From positions 2,285,001 through 2,349,000 of the forward strand of contig NZ_CANNEZ010000001.1 of the NCBI RefSeq assembly GCF_947503795.1: a stretch of DNA of 64,000 nucleotides. Reading direction: 5' to 3'. The translations under genes and the position numbers were made by a program. Below, in pieces: positions 7,921-16,382 of this stretch (positions are counted from its first letter, which is position 1; each line of letters begins with the position of its first letter). The DNA comes from an uncultured Jannaschia sp. (lineage in GTDB: Bacteria > Pseudomonadota > Alphaproteobacteria > Rhodobacterales > Rhodobacteraceae). Below the pieces are notes generated by a model. The model did no database searches, was not told the DNA's origin, and saw only the letters and a program-made list of their open reading frames with translations.

Positions 7921-8643
7921 ATGTCCCGTATCGCACTCGTCACCGGCGGCAGCCGGGGGATCGGCGCCGCCATTTCGAAGGCCCTGAAAGACCAGGGGGC
8001 CACGGTTGCCGCGACCTATGCCGGCAACGACGAACGCGCGAAGCAGTTCACCGACGAGACCGGCATCAAGACCTACAAGTGGGACGTGGCCGATTACGAC
8101 GCCTGCAAGGCGGGCATCGCGCAGGTCGAGGGCGATCTGGGCCCCGTCGACATCCTCGTGAACAACGCGGGCATCACCCGCGACGCGCCGTTCCACAAGA
8201 TGACGCCTGAGCAATGGCACGAGGTCATCGGCACGAACCTGAACGGCGTCTTCAACATGACGCACAACGTCTGGGGCGGGATGCGCGAGCGGAAGTTCGG
8301 GCGCATCGTCACGATCAGCTCGATCAACGGCCAGAAGGGCCAGTTCGCGCAGGCCAACTATGCCGCGACGAAGGCCGGAGATATCGGCTTCACGAAGGCC
8401 TTGGCGCAGGAGGGTGCGCGGGCCGGGATCACGGTGAACGTCGTCGCACCCGGCTACATCAACACCGACATGATGAGCACCATCCCCGAGAAGGTCATGG
8501 ACAGCATCGTCGGCGCGATCCCGGTCGGCCGTCTGGGCGAGGCCGAGGAGATCGCGCGCTGCGTCGCGTTCCTGACCTCGGATGATGCGGGCTTCATCAC
8601 CGGCTCGACGATCTCGGCCAATGGTGGCCAGTACCTCGCCTGA
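7921..8643 (+). CDS. phaB: Acetoacetyl-CoA reductase
   Basis: The 240-residue short-chain dehydrogenase reduces acetoacetyl-CoA to (R)-3-hydroxybutyryl-CoA with NADPH, the second step of PHB synthesis. The cofactor motif is TGGSRGIG (8-15), NNAG follows near residue 80, and the catalytic serine and YxxxK are in the SSINGQKGQFAQANYAATKA region. The C terminus (ITGSTISANGGQY) is characteristic of PhaB. A strong GGAGGAGG ribosome site precedes the ATG, and a strong terminator at 8689-8721 ends the unit. Confidence 0.96.
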   Translation: MSRIALVTGGSRGIGAAISKALKDQGATVAATYAGNDERAKQFTDETGIKTYKWDVADYDACKAGIAQVEGDLGPVDILVNNAGITRDAPFHKMTPEQWHEVIGTNLNGVFNMTHNVWGGMRERKFGRIVTISSINGQKGQFAQANYAATKAGDIGFTKALAQEGARAGITVNVVAPGYINTDMMSTIPEKVMDSIVGAIPVGRLGEAEEIARCVAFLTSDDAGFITGSTISANGGQYLA

Positions 8644-8688
8644 GGCGCGATCACGGTCCGGCTCCGAACCGGTCGGCCCATGAAAAAG

Positions 8689-8721
8689 AAGGCCCGGTCC
8701 CGCGATGGGACCGGGCCTTTT
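8689..8721 (+). terminator. Strong intrinsic terminator after phaB
   Basis: A perfect 13-bp stem (AAGGCCCGGTCCC with GGGACCGGGCCTT) with a 5-base loop is flanked by A-rich sequence on the left and TTTT on the right. It lies 46 bp after the phaB stop and would also work for the opposite strand. Confidence 0.9.
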
Positions 8722-8761
8722 CGGTCGAACCGGAGGCCGTGGGCTTCGGTGAGACCGCGGG

Positions 8762-8899
8762 TCAGGCGGTGCGGACGTGGCCCGTCGCGACCCAGCGCGG
8801 CAGGCGGAACGTCAGCAGCGCGCGGAAGGCGGCGGCGCGCTCGGTGCGAGCACGGGCGAAGGCTTCATCATAGGTGCGGGTGGTATGCGTCTCGAACAT
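8762..8899 (-). CDS. Small hypothetical protein, 45 residues
   Basis: The minus strand encodes a 45-residue basic protein beginning MFETHTTRTYDEAFARA and ending LPRWVATGHVRTA. The ATG at 8899 is preceded by an AAGGAA ribosome site at good spacing, and the gene faces away from a LysR regulator whose operator-like palindrome is 90 bp upstream. It has one amphipathic, arginine-rich stretch and no membrane helix. I know no function; the tryptophan- and arginine-rich C terminus loosely recalls small DUF1127-type proteins, but the match is weak. Size, ribosome site and position make it probable rather than certain. Confidence 0.6.
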   Translation of the reverse strand: MFETHTTRTYDEAFARARTERAAAFRALLTFRLPRWVATGHVRTA

Positions 8900-8987
8900 G
8901 GCGGGTATTCCTTATGCGGCAAGATTTCTGTCTTGGGACATATATGGCGCCCCAAAATCAAACCAACAAACGAGACTTTCGCAGGCC

Positions 8988-9010
8988 TCAGTTAAGTGAT
9001 ACTTGACTGA
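8988..9010. promoter_or_regulatory. Inverted repeat abutting the LysR start, likely operator
   Basis: TCAGTTAAGT and ACTTGACTGA are 10-bp arms (9 of 10 complementary) around the 3-bp centre GAT. The right arm ends one base before the LysR start codon at 9012. The position in a divergent gap suggests self-regulation by the LysR protein and control of the 45-residue gene. Confidence 0.55.
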
Positions 9011-9011
9011 C

Positions 9012-9953
9012 ATGACCGACCGCCTGCCCCCGCTCACCGCGCTCCGCGCCTTTGACGCCGCGGCCCGGCACATGTCGTTCCAAGACGCCGCGGGCGAATT
9101 GAACGTCACCCCGGCCGCGCTGTCGTTCCAGATCAAGTCGCTGGAGGAGCATCTCGGCGCGCCGCTGTTTCACCGTCTCAACCGCCGGGTGGAGCTGACA
9201 GAGGCGGGGATCGCGCTCGCCCCTCAGACGACCGAGGGGTTCCAGACGCTGACGGCCGGGTGGCGTGCCGCCAAGCGGGTGCTCGACAGCGGCATCCTGA
9301 CGGTGACCGCCGGTCCCGCGTTCACGGCCAAGTGGCTGGCGCCTCGCCTCTTTCACTTCGCACAAGGGCACCCGGAGGTGGAGCTGCGCTTCGCGGCCAC
9401 GCTTCGGACGCTGGATTTCGCCACGGACGACGTCGATATCGCGATCCGCTTCGGCCCGACCGACACGGCGACGGACCCGAAGCTGCACGAGGCGCTGCGC
9501 ATCGCGGAATGGGTCACGCCGATGATGCATCCCGACCTCGCGGCGCGGTTTCCGACGCCCGCCTCGCTGCGGGACGCGACGATCATCTTCGACGACTCAA
9601 TCGCCTTCCTGCGCAGTTCGGTCAGCTGGGAGGACTGGTTCGCGGCCTGCGGGATCGACGCGGGGGACCTGCACGGCCCCCGCTTCAGCCAAGCCGATCA
9701 CGCGATCGACGCCGCGCAGGCGGGGGCGGGCGTCGTGATGGGACGGGTATCGCTGGCCGAGGCGGCGCTCCGGCAGGGCCAGCTTGTCGCGCCGTTCGAG
9801 GTGGCGCTGGTGCCCCGCGCCGACTTCCGGGTGCTTTGCCCCAAGGGCGCCGAGACGCGGCCGAATACGCGCGCCTTTCTCGACTGGCTGCGGGGCGAGC
9901 TTCAACGGATGGAGGACCACACGAAAGGCCGCCGCATGATCCTCGCCCCATGA
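9012..9953 (+). CDS. LysR family transcriptional regulator, GcvA-like
   Basis: A 313-residue LysR regulator with an N-terminal helix-turn-helix (LTALRAFDAAARHMSFQDAA, then ALSFQIKSLEEHLGAPLFHR) and a type 2 periplasmic-binding effector domain. The sequence resembles the GcvA group of alphaproteobacteria. I use the ATG at 9012; a TTG at 9003 lies inside the palindrome. No ribosome site precedes either, because the palindrome takes its place, so translation may be leaderless or repressible. The effector and targets are unknown; the divergent 45-residue gene is the obvious candidate target. Confidence 0.88.
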   Translation: MTDRLPPLTALRAFDAAARHMSFQDAAGELNVTPAALSFQIKSLEEHLGAPLFHRLNRRVELTEAGIALAPQTTEGFQTLTAGWRAAKRVLDSGILTVTAGPAFTAKWLAPRLFHFAQGHPEVELRFAATLRTLDFATDDVDIAIRFGPTDTATDPKLHEALRIAEWVTPMMHPDLAARFPTPASLRDATIIFDDSIAFLRSSVSWEDWFAACGIDAGDLHGPRFSQADHAIDAAQAGAGVVMGRVSLAEAALRQGQLVAPFEVALVPRADFRVLCPKGAETRPNTRAFLDWLRGELQRMEDHTKGRRMILAP

Positions 9954-9957
9954 CAAA

Positions 9958-9986
9958 CGGCCCGCGCGTCGTGTCCGCACGGGCCG
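9958..9986. terminator. Hairpin between convergent genes
   Basis: CGGCCCG and CGGGCCG form the base of a stem that extends to about 11 bp with one mismatch. It starts 5 bp after the LysR stop, and the convergent DUF465 gene ends 24 bp further on. No T run is present, so it is only a likely bidirectional terminator. Confidence 0.45.
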
Positions 9987-10009
9987 CCGGCCTCGGGGTC
10001 AGGTCGCGG

Positions 10010-10186
10010 TCAGTTGACCGGCGATGCGCTCAGACGCTCGATCTGCTGCTTAATGGCCAGCTTTCGCTTCTTCAGTTCGGTCAGCGCGATGCTGTCCACA
10101 CCGGGAGCGCGCGATTCGGTCTCGACCTGTTTCGAGAGGTCCTCGTGCTTCTTCCGCAATTCCTGAAGGTGCGAATTGAGCGACAT
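10010..10186 (-). CDS. YdcH/DUF465 family protein
   Basis: A 58-residue protein that is almost entirely a two-helix coiled coil (LQELRKKHEDLSKQVETE, then LTELKKRKLAIKQQIERL), the form of the DUF465/YdcH family found throughout proteobacteria. The function is unknown. The ATG at 10186 has GGAGAGGAG upstream and fits the family start; a longer open frame to 10306 adds unconserved sequence. Confidence 0.88.
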   Translation of the reverse strand: MSLNSHLQELRKKHEDLSKQVETESRAPGVDSIALTELKKRKLAIKQQIERLSASPVN

Positions 10187-10354
10187 GGCGATCTCCTCTC
10201 CAATGATATGACATCTGCATGACACCACGGCGCGCCCCCGCCTGTCACGCGGTTTCCGCTGGGTCAGGCGACATGCTGCCTCGAATTCGAGCCAAATCGG
10301 CGGCATTGCGCGATGGCGCGGCAGGACAGGCGGTCCGGGCGATGTGTCGCAGGA

Positions 10355-10570
10355 CTACTCGCTCACGGAGATTCCGTTGTCGCGCATCGTCGCCCGCGCG
10401 AGGAACAGATCCCGCTCGGCGACCATCATCCGGCGCGGCAGGATTCCGATCGATCCTTCGAGCACCGAGATGTTTGCGTCCAGCACGAAGCAGTCTATAT
10501 CCTCGCCGTCCAGCAAGGCCGTGGCGAAGGCGATGATCGTGGGGTCGTTGGTCCGGAGCAATTCGCGCAT
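10355..10570 (-). CDS. DUF2007 domain-containing protein
   Basis: A 71-residue protein starting MRELLRTNDPTIIAFATALL, with the DUF2007 (putative signal-transducing protein) core DIDCFVLDANISVLEGSIG. Family members are small ferredoxin-like-fold proteins of unknown role. It begins at the ATG at 10570, 47 bp from the divergent polyprenyl synthetase gene. This pairing is frequent in Rhodobacteraceae, so the assignment is fairly firm, although nothing points to a partner or reaction. Confidence 0.85.
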   Translation of the reverse strand: MRELLRTNDPTIIAFATALLDGEDIDCFVLDANISVLEGSIGILPRRMMVAERDLFLARATMRDNGISVSE

Positions 10571-10617
10571 CGTCGGACAGCTATGTGCGCAATTCGCGCT
10601 TGTCGAGACGGGACCCC

Positions 10618-11601
10618 ATGACAGACACACGCCCCCACGCCCGCCTGACGGCCGCCCTGTCCGACGACATGACGGCGGTGGGCGATCTGATCCGCGACCG
10701 GATGGCCTCGGAGAACGCGCCGCGCATCCCCGAGGTGACAGCCCATCTGATCGAGGCGGGGGGCAAGCGGGTGCGCCCGCTGATGACCGTGGCCTGCGCG
10801 CGGATGTGCGGCTACGAGGGCACCGACCACATCAAGCTCGCCGCGACGGTCGAGTTCATCCACACCGCGACGCTACTGCATGACGACGTCGTCGACGAGA
10901 GCCGGCAGCGGCGCGGCCGACCGACGGCGAACCTGCTTTGGGACAACCAGTCGAGCGTGCTGGTCGGCGATTACCTCTTCGCGCGCAGCTTCCAGCTGAT
11001 GGTCGAGACGGGCTCGCTCCGGGTGCTGGACATCCTGTCGGGCGCCGCCGCGACCATCGCCGAGGGGGAGGTGCTGCAACTGACGGCGGCGCGGAACCTC
11101 GCGACGACCGAAGAGACCTATCTCAAGGTCGTGCGCGGCAAGACGGCGGCCCTGTTCGAGGCGGCGGCACAAGTCGGCGGCGTGGTCGCGGGGGTGCCGG
11201 AGGCGCAGGAGCAGGCGCTGGCCCGGTTCGGCGATGCGCTGGGCGTCAGCTTCCAGATCATGGACGACTGGCTGGATTACGGCGGCGCGGGCGACGGGAT
11301 CGGCAAGAACCTCGGGGACGATTTCCGCGAGGGCAAGCTGACCCTGCCGGTCATCCGGGCGCTGGCCCGGAGCGACGACGCCGAACGGGCGTTCTGGCGC
11401 GATGCACTTGAGCGGGGGAAGTCCGAGGACCTGGACCGCGCGCGCGCCATTCTCGCCCGCCACGGCACGCTGGAGGAGACGCGCGTCGAGGCGCTGGCCT
11501 GGCGCGACCGCGCGCGGGCGGCGCTGGCCGAATTGCCGGCATCCGACCTGCGCGAGATGCTGGGCGATCTGGCCGATTACGTGGTCGCGCGGGCGCTCTA
11601 G
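10618..11601 (+). CDS. ispB: Polyprenyl diphosphate synthase (octa/decaprenyl type)
   Basis: The 327-residue enzyme elongates farnesyl diphosphate with isopentenyl diphosphate units to make the ubiquinone side chain. The first aspartate-rich motif is LLHDDVVDES (DDVVD at 89-93), and the second is QIMDDWLDYGG. GGKRVRP near residue 50 binds diphosphate. It ends tail to tail with ispE, and the two stop codons share the bases CTAG. The start at 10618 is family-consistent but has only a weak ribosome site. Product chain length cannot be told from the sequence. Confidence 0.93.
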   Translation: MTDTRPHARLTAALSDDMTAVGDLIRDRMASENAPRIPEVTAHLIEAGGKRVRPLMTVACARMCGYEGTDHIKLAATVEFIHTATLLHDDVVDESRQRRGRPTANLLWDNQSSVLVGDYLFARSFQLMVETGSLRVLDILSGAAATIAEGEVLQLTAARNLATTEETYLKVVRGKTAALFEAAAQVGGVVAGVPEAQEQALARFGDALGVSFQIMDDWLDYGGAGDGIGKNLGDDFREGKLTLPVIRALARSDDAERAFWRDALERGKSEDLDRARAILARHGTLEETRVEALAWRDRARAALAELPASDLREMLGDLADYVVARAL

Positions 11602-12401
11602 CGCAGCGTCGCGGCCCGGACCCACCAGCCGCGCCGGTCGAGCGCCGCGGCGGCCGCGTCGGCCGCCGCACGGTCGGGCCAGAGCCCGAAGCAGGTAGCG
11701 CCCGACCCGGACATTCGCGCAAGCTGGGCGCCGTGATCCCTGAGCGCTGCGAGGACATCCGCGATGCCGGGCGCAACCCGAAGCGCCGCCGGTTCCAGAT
11801 CGTTGCGCTGGCCCCCGAGCCAGTCCGTCAGCCGGTCGGCATCGGCAAAGGACGGCAGCGCGCCGTGGCCGGTGTGGTCGACCCGCTTAAGGGCGGCGAA
11901 GACGGCTCCGGTCGGCGCGGCGAGCCCCGGATGGATCAGCACCGAATGGAGCGGCGGCAGGTCGAGCGGTTGGATCGTCTCGCCGATGCCCGACATGCGC
12001 GCAGCGCGCGCCACCATGCAGACCGGCAGATCGGCCCCGAGCGCAAGAAGCGCGTCGGTATCGAGCCTCGCGCCCACCAGGCGCAGCGCGGCCGCCGCAT
12101 CGGAGGAGCCGCCGCCGATGCCTCCGGGATGGGGCAGGTTCTTCGTCAGCATAACGTGGCGCGACGCATCGGCCAGCGCCAAGGCGCGGCGCACGAGATT
12201 GGCCTCACCCGTCGGCACACCTGCCGCGAACGGCCCATCGACCATCAGCCCGTCGCCGGGCGCGACCGTCAGGACGTCGCCCAGATCGGCGAAGGCCACG
12301 ATGCTGTCGAGCAGGTGATAGCCGTCGGCGCGGCGACCCGTGACGTGGAGCGTGAGGTTGATCTTGGCGGGCGCGAAGCCCGGCGCACGGTCGGGCGCCA
12401 T
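11598..12401 (-). CDS. ispE: 4-diphosphocytidyl-2-C-methyl-D-erythritol kinase
   Basis: This 267-residue GHMP kinase phosphorylates CDP-methylerythritol in the non-mevalonate isoprenoid pathway. The substrate loop APAKINLTLHV is at the N terminus, the ATP loop LPHPGGIGGGSSDAAAALR is in the middle, and RMSGSGATCFGL is near the C terminus. It starts at 12401, 5 bp after the stop of the upstream TPR gene on the same strand, and overlaps ispB by 4 bp at its end. The protein is somewhat shorter than the Escherichia coli enzyme but keeps all motifs. Confidence 0.94.
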   Translation of the reverse strand: MAPDRAPGFAPAKINLTLHVTGRRADGYHLLDSIVAFADLGDVLTVAPGDGLMVDGPFAAGVPTGEANLVRRALALADASRHVMLTKNLPHPGGIGGGSSDAAAALRLVGARLDTDALLALGADLPVCMVARAARMSGIGETIQPLDLPPLHSVLIHPGLAAPTGAVFAALKRVDHTGHGALPSFADADRLTDWLGGQRNDLEPAALRVAPGIADVLAALRDHGAQLARMSGSGATCFGLWPDRAAADAAAAALDRRGWWVRAATLR

Positions 12402-12406
12402 GGCGG

Positions 12407-14086
12407 TCAGTCCTGCGCGACCCCGATCGGGCCCGCGCCACCCTCTTCCTCGAGCACGACATCCAGTCCGACCTCGAGCTTGCGGCGGATGCGCTCGACC
12501 TGTTCCTGCGGGTCGAGGCTCAGGGCGCGCTGCCATTGGAACCGCGCCTCGCGCTTGCGCCCGACGGTCCAGTAGACATCGCCCAGATGGTCGTTGATCA
12601 GCGGATCGGTCGGCCGGAGCTGGACCGCCCGCTCCATCGGCGCAACCGCCTCGTCGTAGCGTCCGAGGCGGTAGAGCACCCAGCCGAGGCTGTCGGTGAT
12701 GTAGCCGTCATCGGGCCGAGCCTCGACCGCGCGTTCGATCATGTCCAGCGCCTCGTCGAGCTTGATGCGCTTCTCCACCAGACCGTAACCGAGGTAGTTC
12801 AGCACGCTCGGCTGATCGGGATTGAGTTCGAGCGCGCGGCGGAAATCGGCCTCGGCCCCGGGCCAGCGATCCAGCCGCTCGCGCGAGATGCCGCGGGCGT
12901 AGAAGGCGAACCAGTCGCGCGGCCCGACCTCTTCGATCAGGGCGATGGCACGGTCATAAGCCTCGACCGCGGGCTCGAACTGCTCGAGACGGCGCAGCGT
13001 GTCGGCATAGGCGGTCCAGACCTCGCGCCGGTCGGGCGTTGTGCGGGTCAGGGCACGCAGCACCTCCACGGCGGCCTCGGACTTGTCGGCGGCCAGGAGC
13101 ACCTCGGCGCGCGTGATCTCCGCGCCGAAGAAAGCGGGATGGTCGCGCGGCACCTGCGTCAGCGCGGCATCGGCCAGCGCGTATTGTTCCTGCTCCTCCA
13201 GAAGCTCGCCGATCAGGACCAGCGCCTCGACATGGTTCGGGCGCAGGATGCTGGCGGCGCGCGCATTGATGAGCGTGTAGGTCGGGGACGTCTCGCCCAC
13301 GAGGATCGCGGCAAGGGTGAAATAGGCTTCGGCCATGCCGTGCTGCGCCGTGGTGATGAAATCCCACGCGACCTCGTCGCCGGCGGCGATGCGGGCGGCC
13401 AGCGCCTGCAGGCTGGGGCTGTTGGTCAGCGCGTTCGCCGCGTCGAGCAGCTCGGTCGCATCCTCGGGCCGGCCCAGCATGGCCAGCACCTGCGCATGGG
13501 CTTCCACGCCGCGGGTCGTCAGGTTCATGGGGCCGTGCGCGTCGCCGGAGAAGATTTCCTCGGCGGCCTCAAAATCGCCCGCCATCGCAAGGGCATATCC
13601 CTTGTGGAGCCATGCGATGGGCGCAAAGCTCTCGCGCGTGGCCAGGTCGTCGAAGGCGGCGACCGCGCCCGGGATGTTGCCCTCGGCGCTCGCGATCCAG
13701 CCCGCGAGCAGCCCGTCGAGCAGCGTGCCCCCGACCCCGTCGCCCCCGAGAAGGCCGAGCGCCGTCTCGAAATCGCTGTCGCGCAGCGCACGGATCATCA
13801 TCGCGTTGTCGGCGAACTGGCTGCTGCCGCCGGTCGCGGCGAGGGCCTCGGCATCGCGGGCGGCGCGGTCGACCTCGCCCAGGACAGAGTGGATGATGAC
13901 GGCGTTCTCGAGGGTCTGCGGCGTGGCGCCGTCCTTGTCGACCAGCCGGTCGTAATACCGCCCCGCCGCCGCGTAGTCGTTCGAGAACCCGGCGATGCGG
14001 GCCGCCAGATAGGGCCCGGCCACGTCCTGTGCCTGCGCCATCGGCGCCGCAAGAAGGGTTGCGGCCAAAAGGATCGGTCGGATCAT
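12407..14086 (-). CDS. Tetratricopeptide repeat protein, exported
   Basis: A 559-residue protein with a Sec signal peptide (MIRPILLAATLLAAPMAQAQ) followed by tandem TPR units. The clearest are toward the C terminus, such as AYDRAIALIEEVGPRDWFAF, RRALELNPDQPSVLNYLGYG and MERAVQLRPTDPLINDHLGD. TPRs mediate protein contacts, so a periplasmic or outer-membrane-attached scaffold is likely. It lies directly upstream of ispE and the two probably share a transcript, a common arrangement in this family although the link is not explained. The far C terminus is acidic and glycine-rich. Confidence 0.88.
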   Translation of the reverse strand: MIRPILLAATLLAAPMAQAQDVAGPYLAARIAGFSNDYAAAGRYYDRLVDKDGATPQTLENAVIIHSVLGEVDRAARDAEALAATGGSSQFADNAMMIRALRDSDFETALGLLGGDGVGGTLLDGLLAGWIASAEGNIPGAVAAFDDLATRESFAPIAWLHKGYALAMAGDFEAAEEIFSGDAHGPMNLTTRGVEAHAQVLAMLGRPEDATELLDAANALTNSPSLQALAARIAAGDEVAWDFITTAQHGMAEAYFTLAAILVGETSPTYTLINARAASILRPNHVEALVLIGELLEEQEQYALADAALTQVPRDHPAFFGAEITRAEVLLAADKSEAAVEVLRALTRTTPDRREVWTAYADTLRRLEQFEPAVEAYDRAIALIEEVGPRDWFAFYARGISRERLDRWPGAEADFRRALELNPDQPSVLNYLGYGLVEKRIKLDEALDMIERAVEARPDDGYITDSLGWVLYRLGRYDEAVAPMERAVQLRPTDPLINDHLGDVYWTVGRKREARFQWQRALSLDPQEQVERIRRKLEVGLDVVLEEEGGAGPIGVAQD

Positions 14087-14217
14087 GTCGAGTACCCCTC
14101 GGGCGGCGCGCGCCGTCCCGCAAACTGTCTGCCACCTGAGGCCCTGCGGGGGTGCGCCCCGTCCGTCGGCCTGTCCCGTCGAACGGTAGGAGAGCGGTCA
14201 CGCAGATGCAACGGACC

Positions 14218-14241
14218 GGGGACCCCAATCGGCAGGTCCCC
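14218..14241. terminator. Hairpin downstream of the ETF-QO gene
   Basis: GGGGACC and GGTCCCC form a 7-bp stem around a 10-base loop. It begins 14 bp after the ETF-QO stop, read on the minus strand. There is no T run, so the call is tentative. Confidence 0.4.
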
Positions 14242-14255
14242 GCCTCACATCCGCG

Positions 14256-15902
14256 TCACATGTTGGGATAATTCGGCCCGTCGCCGCCTTGGGGTGTGGT
14301 CCAGACGATGTTCTGGCTGGGGTCCTTGATGTCGCAGGTCTTGCAGTGGACGCAGTTCTGGAAGTTGATCTGGAACCGCGTGTCATCGCCCTCGCCCACG
14401 AATTCGTAGACCCCCGCCGGGCAATAGCGCGCCGAGGGACCTGCGTATGTCGGCAGGTTAACGTCCACCGGGATCGACGGGTCCTTCAGCTTGAGATGCG
14501 CGGGCTGGCTCTCTTCGTGGTTCGTGAAGGAGAAGGCCACGTTGGTCAGCCGGTCAAAGCTCAGCTTGCCGTCGGGCTTGGGGTAGTCGATCGGCTTGTG
14601 CTTCGACGCGGGCTCGGTGCTCTCGGCGTCGGATTTGCCATGGGCTTGGGTGAAGGGCGACCAGCCCGTCAGGTTGTTGAGCCACATGGACGCGCCGCCC
14701 ACCGTCAGCGAGGCCGTCAGGCCGTAATTCGACCAGAGCGGCTTGACGTTGCGCACGCGCTTGAGGTCCTTCCCGATCGGGCCGGACCGGACTTCGGCAT
14801 CGTAGGCGTCGAGCGTGTCGCCCTCGCGCCCGGCCAAGATGGCCTCATGCGCGGCCTCGGCCGCCGCCTTGCCCGAGAGCATGGCGTTGTGGTTTCCCTT
14901 GATGCGGGGGACGTTGACCATGCCCGCGGCACAGCCCAGCAGCGCGCCCCCTGGAAAGGCCGTCTTCGGCAGCGACTGCCATCCACCCTCGGTGATGGCA
15001 CGGGCGCCGTAAGCCACGCGCTTTCCGCCTTCCAGAAGTTCGGCCACCATCGGGTGATGCTTGAACCGCTGGAATTCCATGTAGGGGAAGACGTAGGGGT
15101 TCTTGTAGTTCAGGTGGACCACGAAGCCGACATAGACCTGGTTGTTGTCGAGGTGGTAGATGAACGACCCGCCACCCGCGTTCTTGCCCAGGGGCCAGCC
15201 CATCGTGTGGACGACCTTGCCAGGGCGATGCTTCTCGGGATCGATCTCCCAGATTTCCTTCATGCCGAGGCCGTATTTCTGCACGTCGGCATCTGCGGCG
15301 AGGTCGAAGCGCTCGATCACCTGCTTGGAGAGCGAGCCGCGCACGCCCTCGCCCAGCATGACGTACTTGCCGTGCAGCTCCATGCCCGGCTCGTAGCCAT
15401 CGCCCTTGGTGCCGTCGGGGTTCAGACCGAACTCGCCGGCCACGACGCCTTTGACGCGGTCGCCGTCATAGACCAGCTCCGAGCAGGCCATGCCGGGGAA
15501 GATCTCGACGCCGAGCGCCTCGGCCTGTTCGGCCATCCAGCGGCAGACATTGCCCATCGAGACGACGTAGTTGCCGTGGTTGTTCATTAGCGGCGGCATC
15601 GCGGCGTTGGGCACGCGGACGCGCCCCTCCTCGCCCAGGACGTAGAAGCTGTCGGAGGTGACGGGCACATCGAGCGGCGCGCCCTTCTCCTTCCAGTCGG
15701 GCATCAGCGCGTCGAGCCCCACCGGGTCCAGCACCGCGCCCGACAGGATATGCGCGCCGACCTCGGAGCCCTTTTCGAGCACGACGACCGACCGCTCGGG
15801 GTCCAACTGCTTGAGCCGGATCGCCGCCGACAGGCCCGCGGGGCCCGCGCCAACGATAACGACGTCGTATTCCATGGCTTCGCGTTCGGTCTGATCGGTC
15901 AT
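14256..15902 (-). CDS. Electron transfer flavoprotein-ubiquinone oxidoreductase
   Basis: The 548-residue protein passes electrons from reduced electron transfer flavoprotein to ubiquinone, linking fatty acid and amino acid oxidation to respiration. The N terminus has the FAD dinucleotide motif VVIVGAGPAGLSAAIRL. The C terminus has a ferredoxin-like 4Fe-4S domain (YCPAGVYEF, then NCVHCKTCDIKDPSQNI) and the typical ending GGGDGPNYPNM-like tail. A hydrophobic stretch in the middle serves membrane attachment. The start at 15902 gives the normal length. ETF subunit genes are not in this window. Confidence 0.95.
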   Translation of the reverse strand: MTDQTEREAMEYDVVIVGAGPAGLSAAIRLKQLDPERSVVVLEKGSEVGAHILSGAVLDPVGLDALMPDWKEKGAPLDVPVTSDSFYVLGEEGRVRVPNAAMPPLMNNHGNYVVSMGNVCRWMAEQAEALGVEIFPGMACSELVYDGDRVKGVVAGEFGLNPDGTKGDGYEPGMELHGKYVMLGEGVRGSLSKQVIERFDLAADADVQKYGLGMKEIWEIDPEKHRPGKVVHTMGWPLGKNAGGGSFIYHLDNNQVYVGFVVHLNYKNPYVFPYMEFQRFKHHPMVAELLEGGKRVAYGARAITEGGWQSLPKTAFPGGALLGCAAGMVNVPRIKGNHNAMLSGKAAAEAAHEAILAGREGDTLDAYDAEVRSGPIGKDLKRVRNVKPLWSNYGLTASLTVGGASMWLNNLTGWSPFTQAHGKSDAESTEPASKHKPIDYPKPDGKLSFDRLTNVAFSFTNHEESQPAHLKLKDPSIPVDVNLPTYAGPSARYCPAGVYEFVGEGDDTRFQINFQNCVHCKTCDIKDPSQNIVWTTPQGGDGPNYPNM

Positions 15903-16034
15903 CTCGGGCCACTCTCGGGTCGGTTTCGGCAAGTTGCGAATGGGTATGGGGATGGGTGACGTGCGGGTCAATCGTGACGCAGCGGTTTGTCGCGGGGCGG
16001 CAAGGCCGGGGGTTTCACACCCCCGGACCCCCGT

Positions 16035-16054
16035 GAGGTATTTCAGGCCAGAGG
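16035..16054 (-). repeat. Dispersed intergenic repeat, copy A
   Basis: On the minus strand this reads CCTCTGGCCTGAAATACCTC. It differs at one position from copy B (16277) and at two from copy C (31973). A GGGGG/CCCCC hairpin lies next to its CCTC end. Confidence 0.75.
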
Positions 16055-16276
16055 ATGGGGGTGGCACGCGTTAAGGTTAATGCGGTGCGCGACGGAAATA
16101 GGTATCCCGCCGCAGGCGCGGGCACGCGCCGGAGAAGTCCAGCGCCCCGCGCCCGGCATCAGCTTGGCGGCACAGGCACCGGGGCGCCGTCCCCTGGCAC
16201 GGCCATCGGCCCCTCGGCCTGTTCCGCGCGTCAATCCTGCGCCGACCATTCCTAAGGTTCGGTTACCGGGCCCGAT

Positions 16277-16296
16277 CCTCTGGCCGGAAATACCTC
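16277..16296 (+). repeat. Dispersed intergenic repeat, copy B
   Basis: Reads CCTCTGGCCGGAAATACCTC, inverted relative to copy A 220 bp away. It is followed by a GCGGGG/CCCCGC hairpin. Confidence 0.75.
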
Positions 16297-16382
16297 GGGG
16301 TGCGGGGCAGAGCCCCGCGCCTGCCCTCGCCACCCGCGCGATCCTCCGCTAACAGGGCGCGACCCGTTCCCCGGAGGCCGCC

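Larger units (their letters stand above)
15903..16382. other. Intergenic region with two inverted copies of a dispersed repeat
   Basis: About 480 bp separate the ETF-QO gene from the DUF2834 gene. No convincing protein is encoded on either strand. The region holds two copies of a 20-bp repeat in opposite orientation (16035-16054 and 16277-16296). Each lies next to a G+C-rich hairpin: CCGGGGG with CCCCCGG near 16015, and GCGGGG with CCCCGC near 16302. Promoters for the flanking divergent genes must also lie here. Confidence 0.6.

Noticed and set aside
8680-9006. Plus-strand frame starting in the phaB terminator
   Set aside because: It begins inside a strong intrinsic terminator and runs antisense to the 45-residue gene; no family features.
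12536-14329. Long plus-strand frame opposite the TPR gene
   Set aside because: Antisense shadow; the minus-strand TPR protein has a signal peptide and clear repeats.
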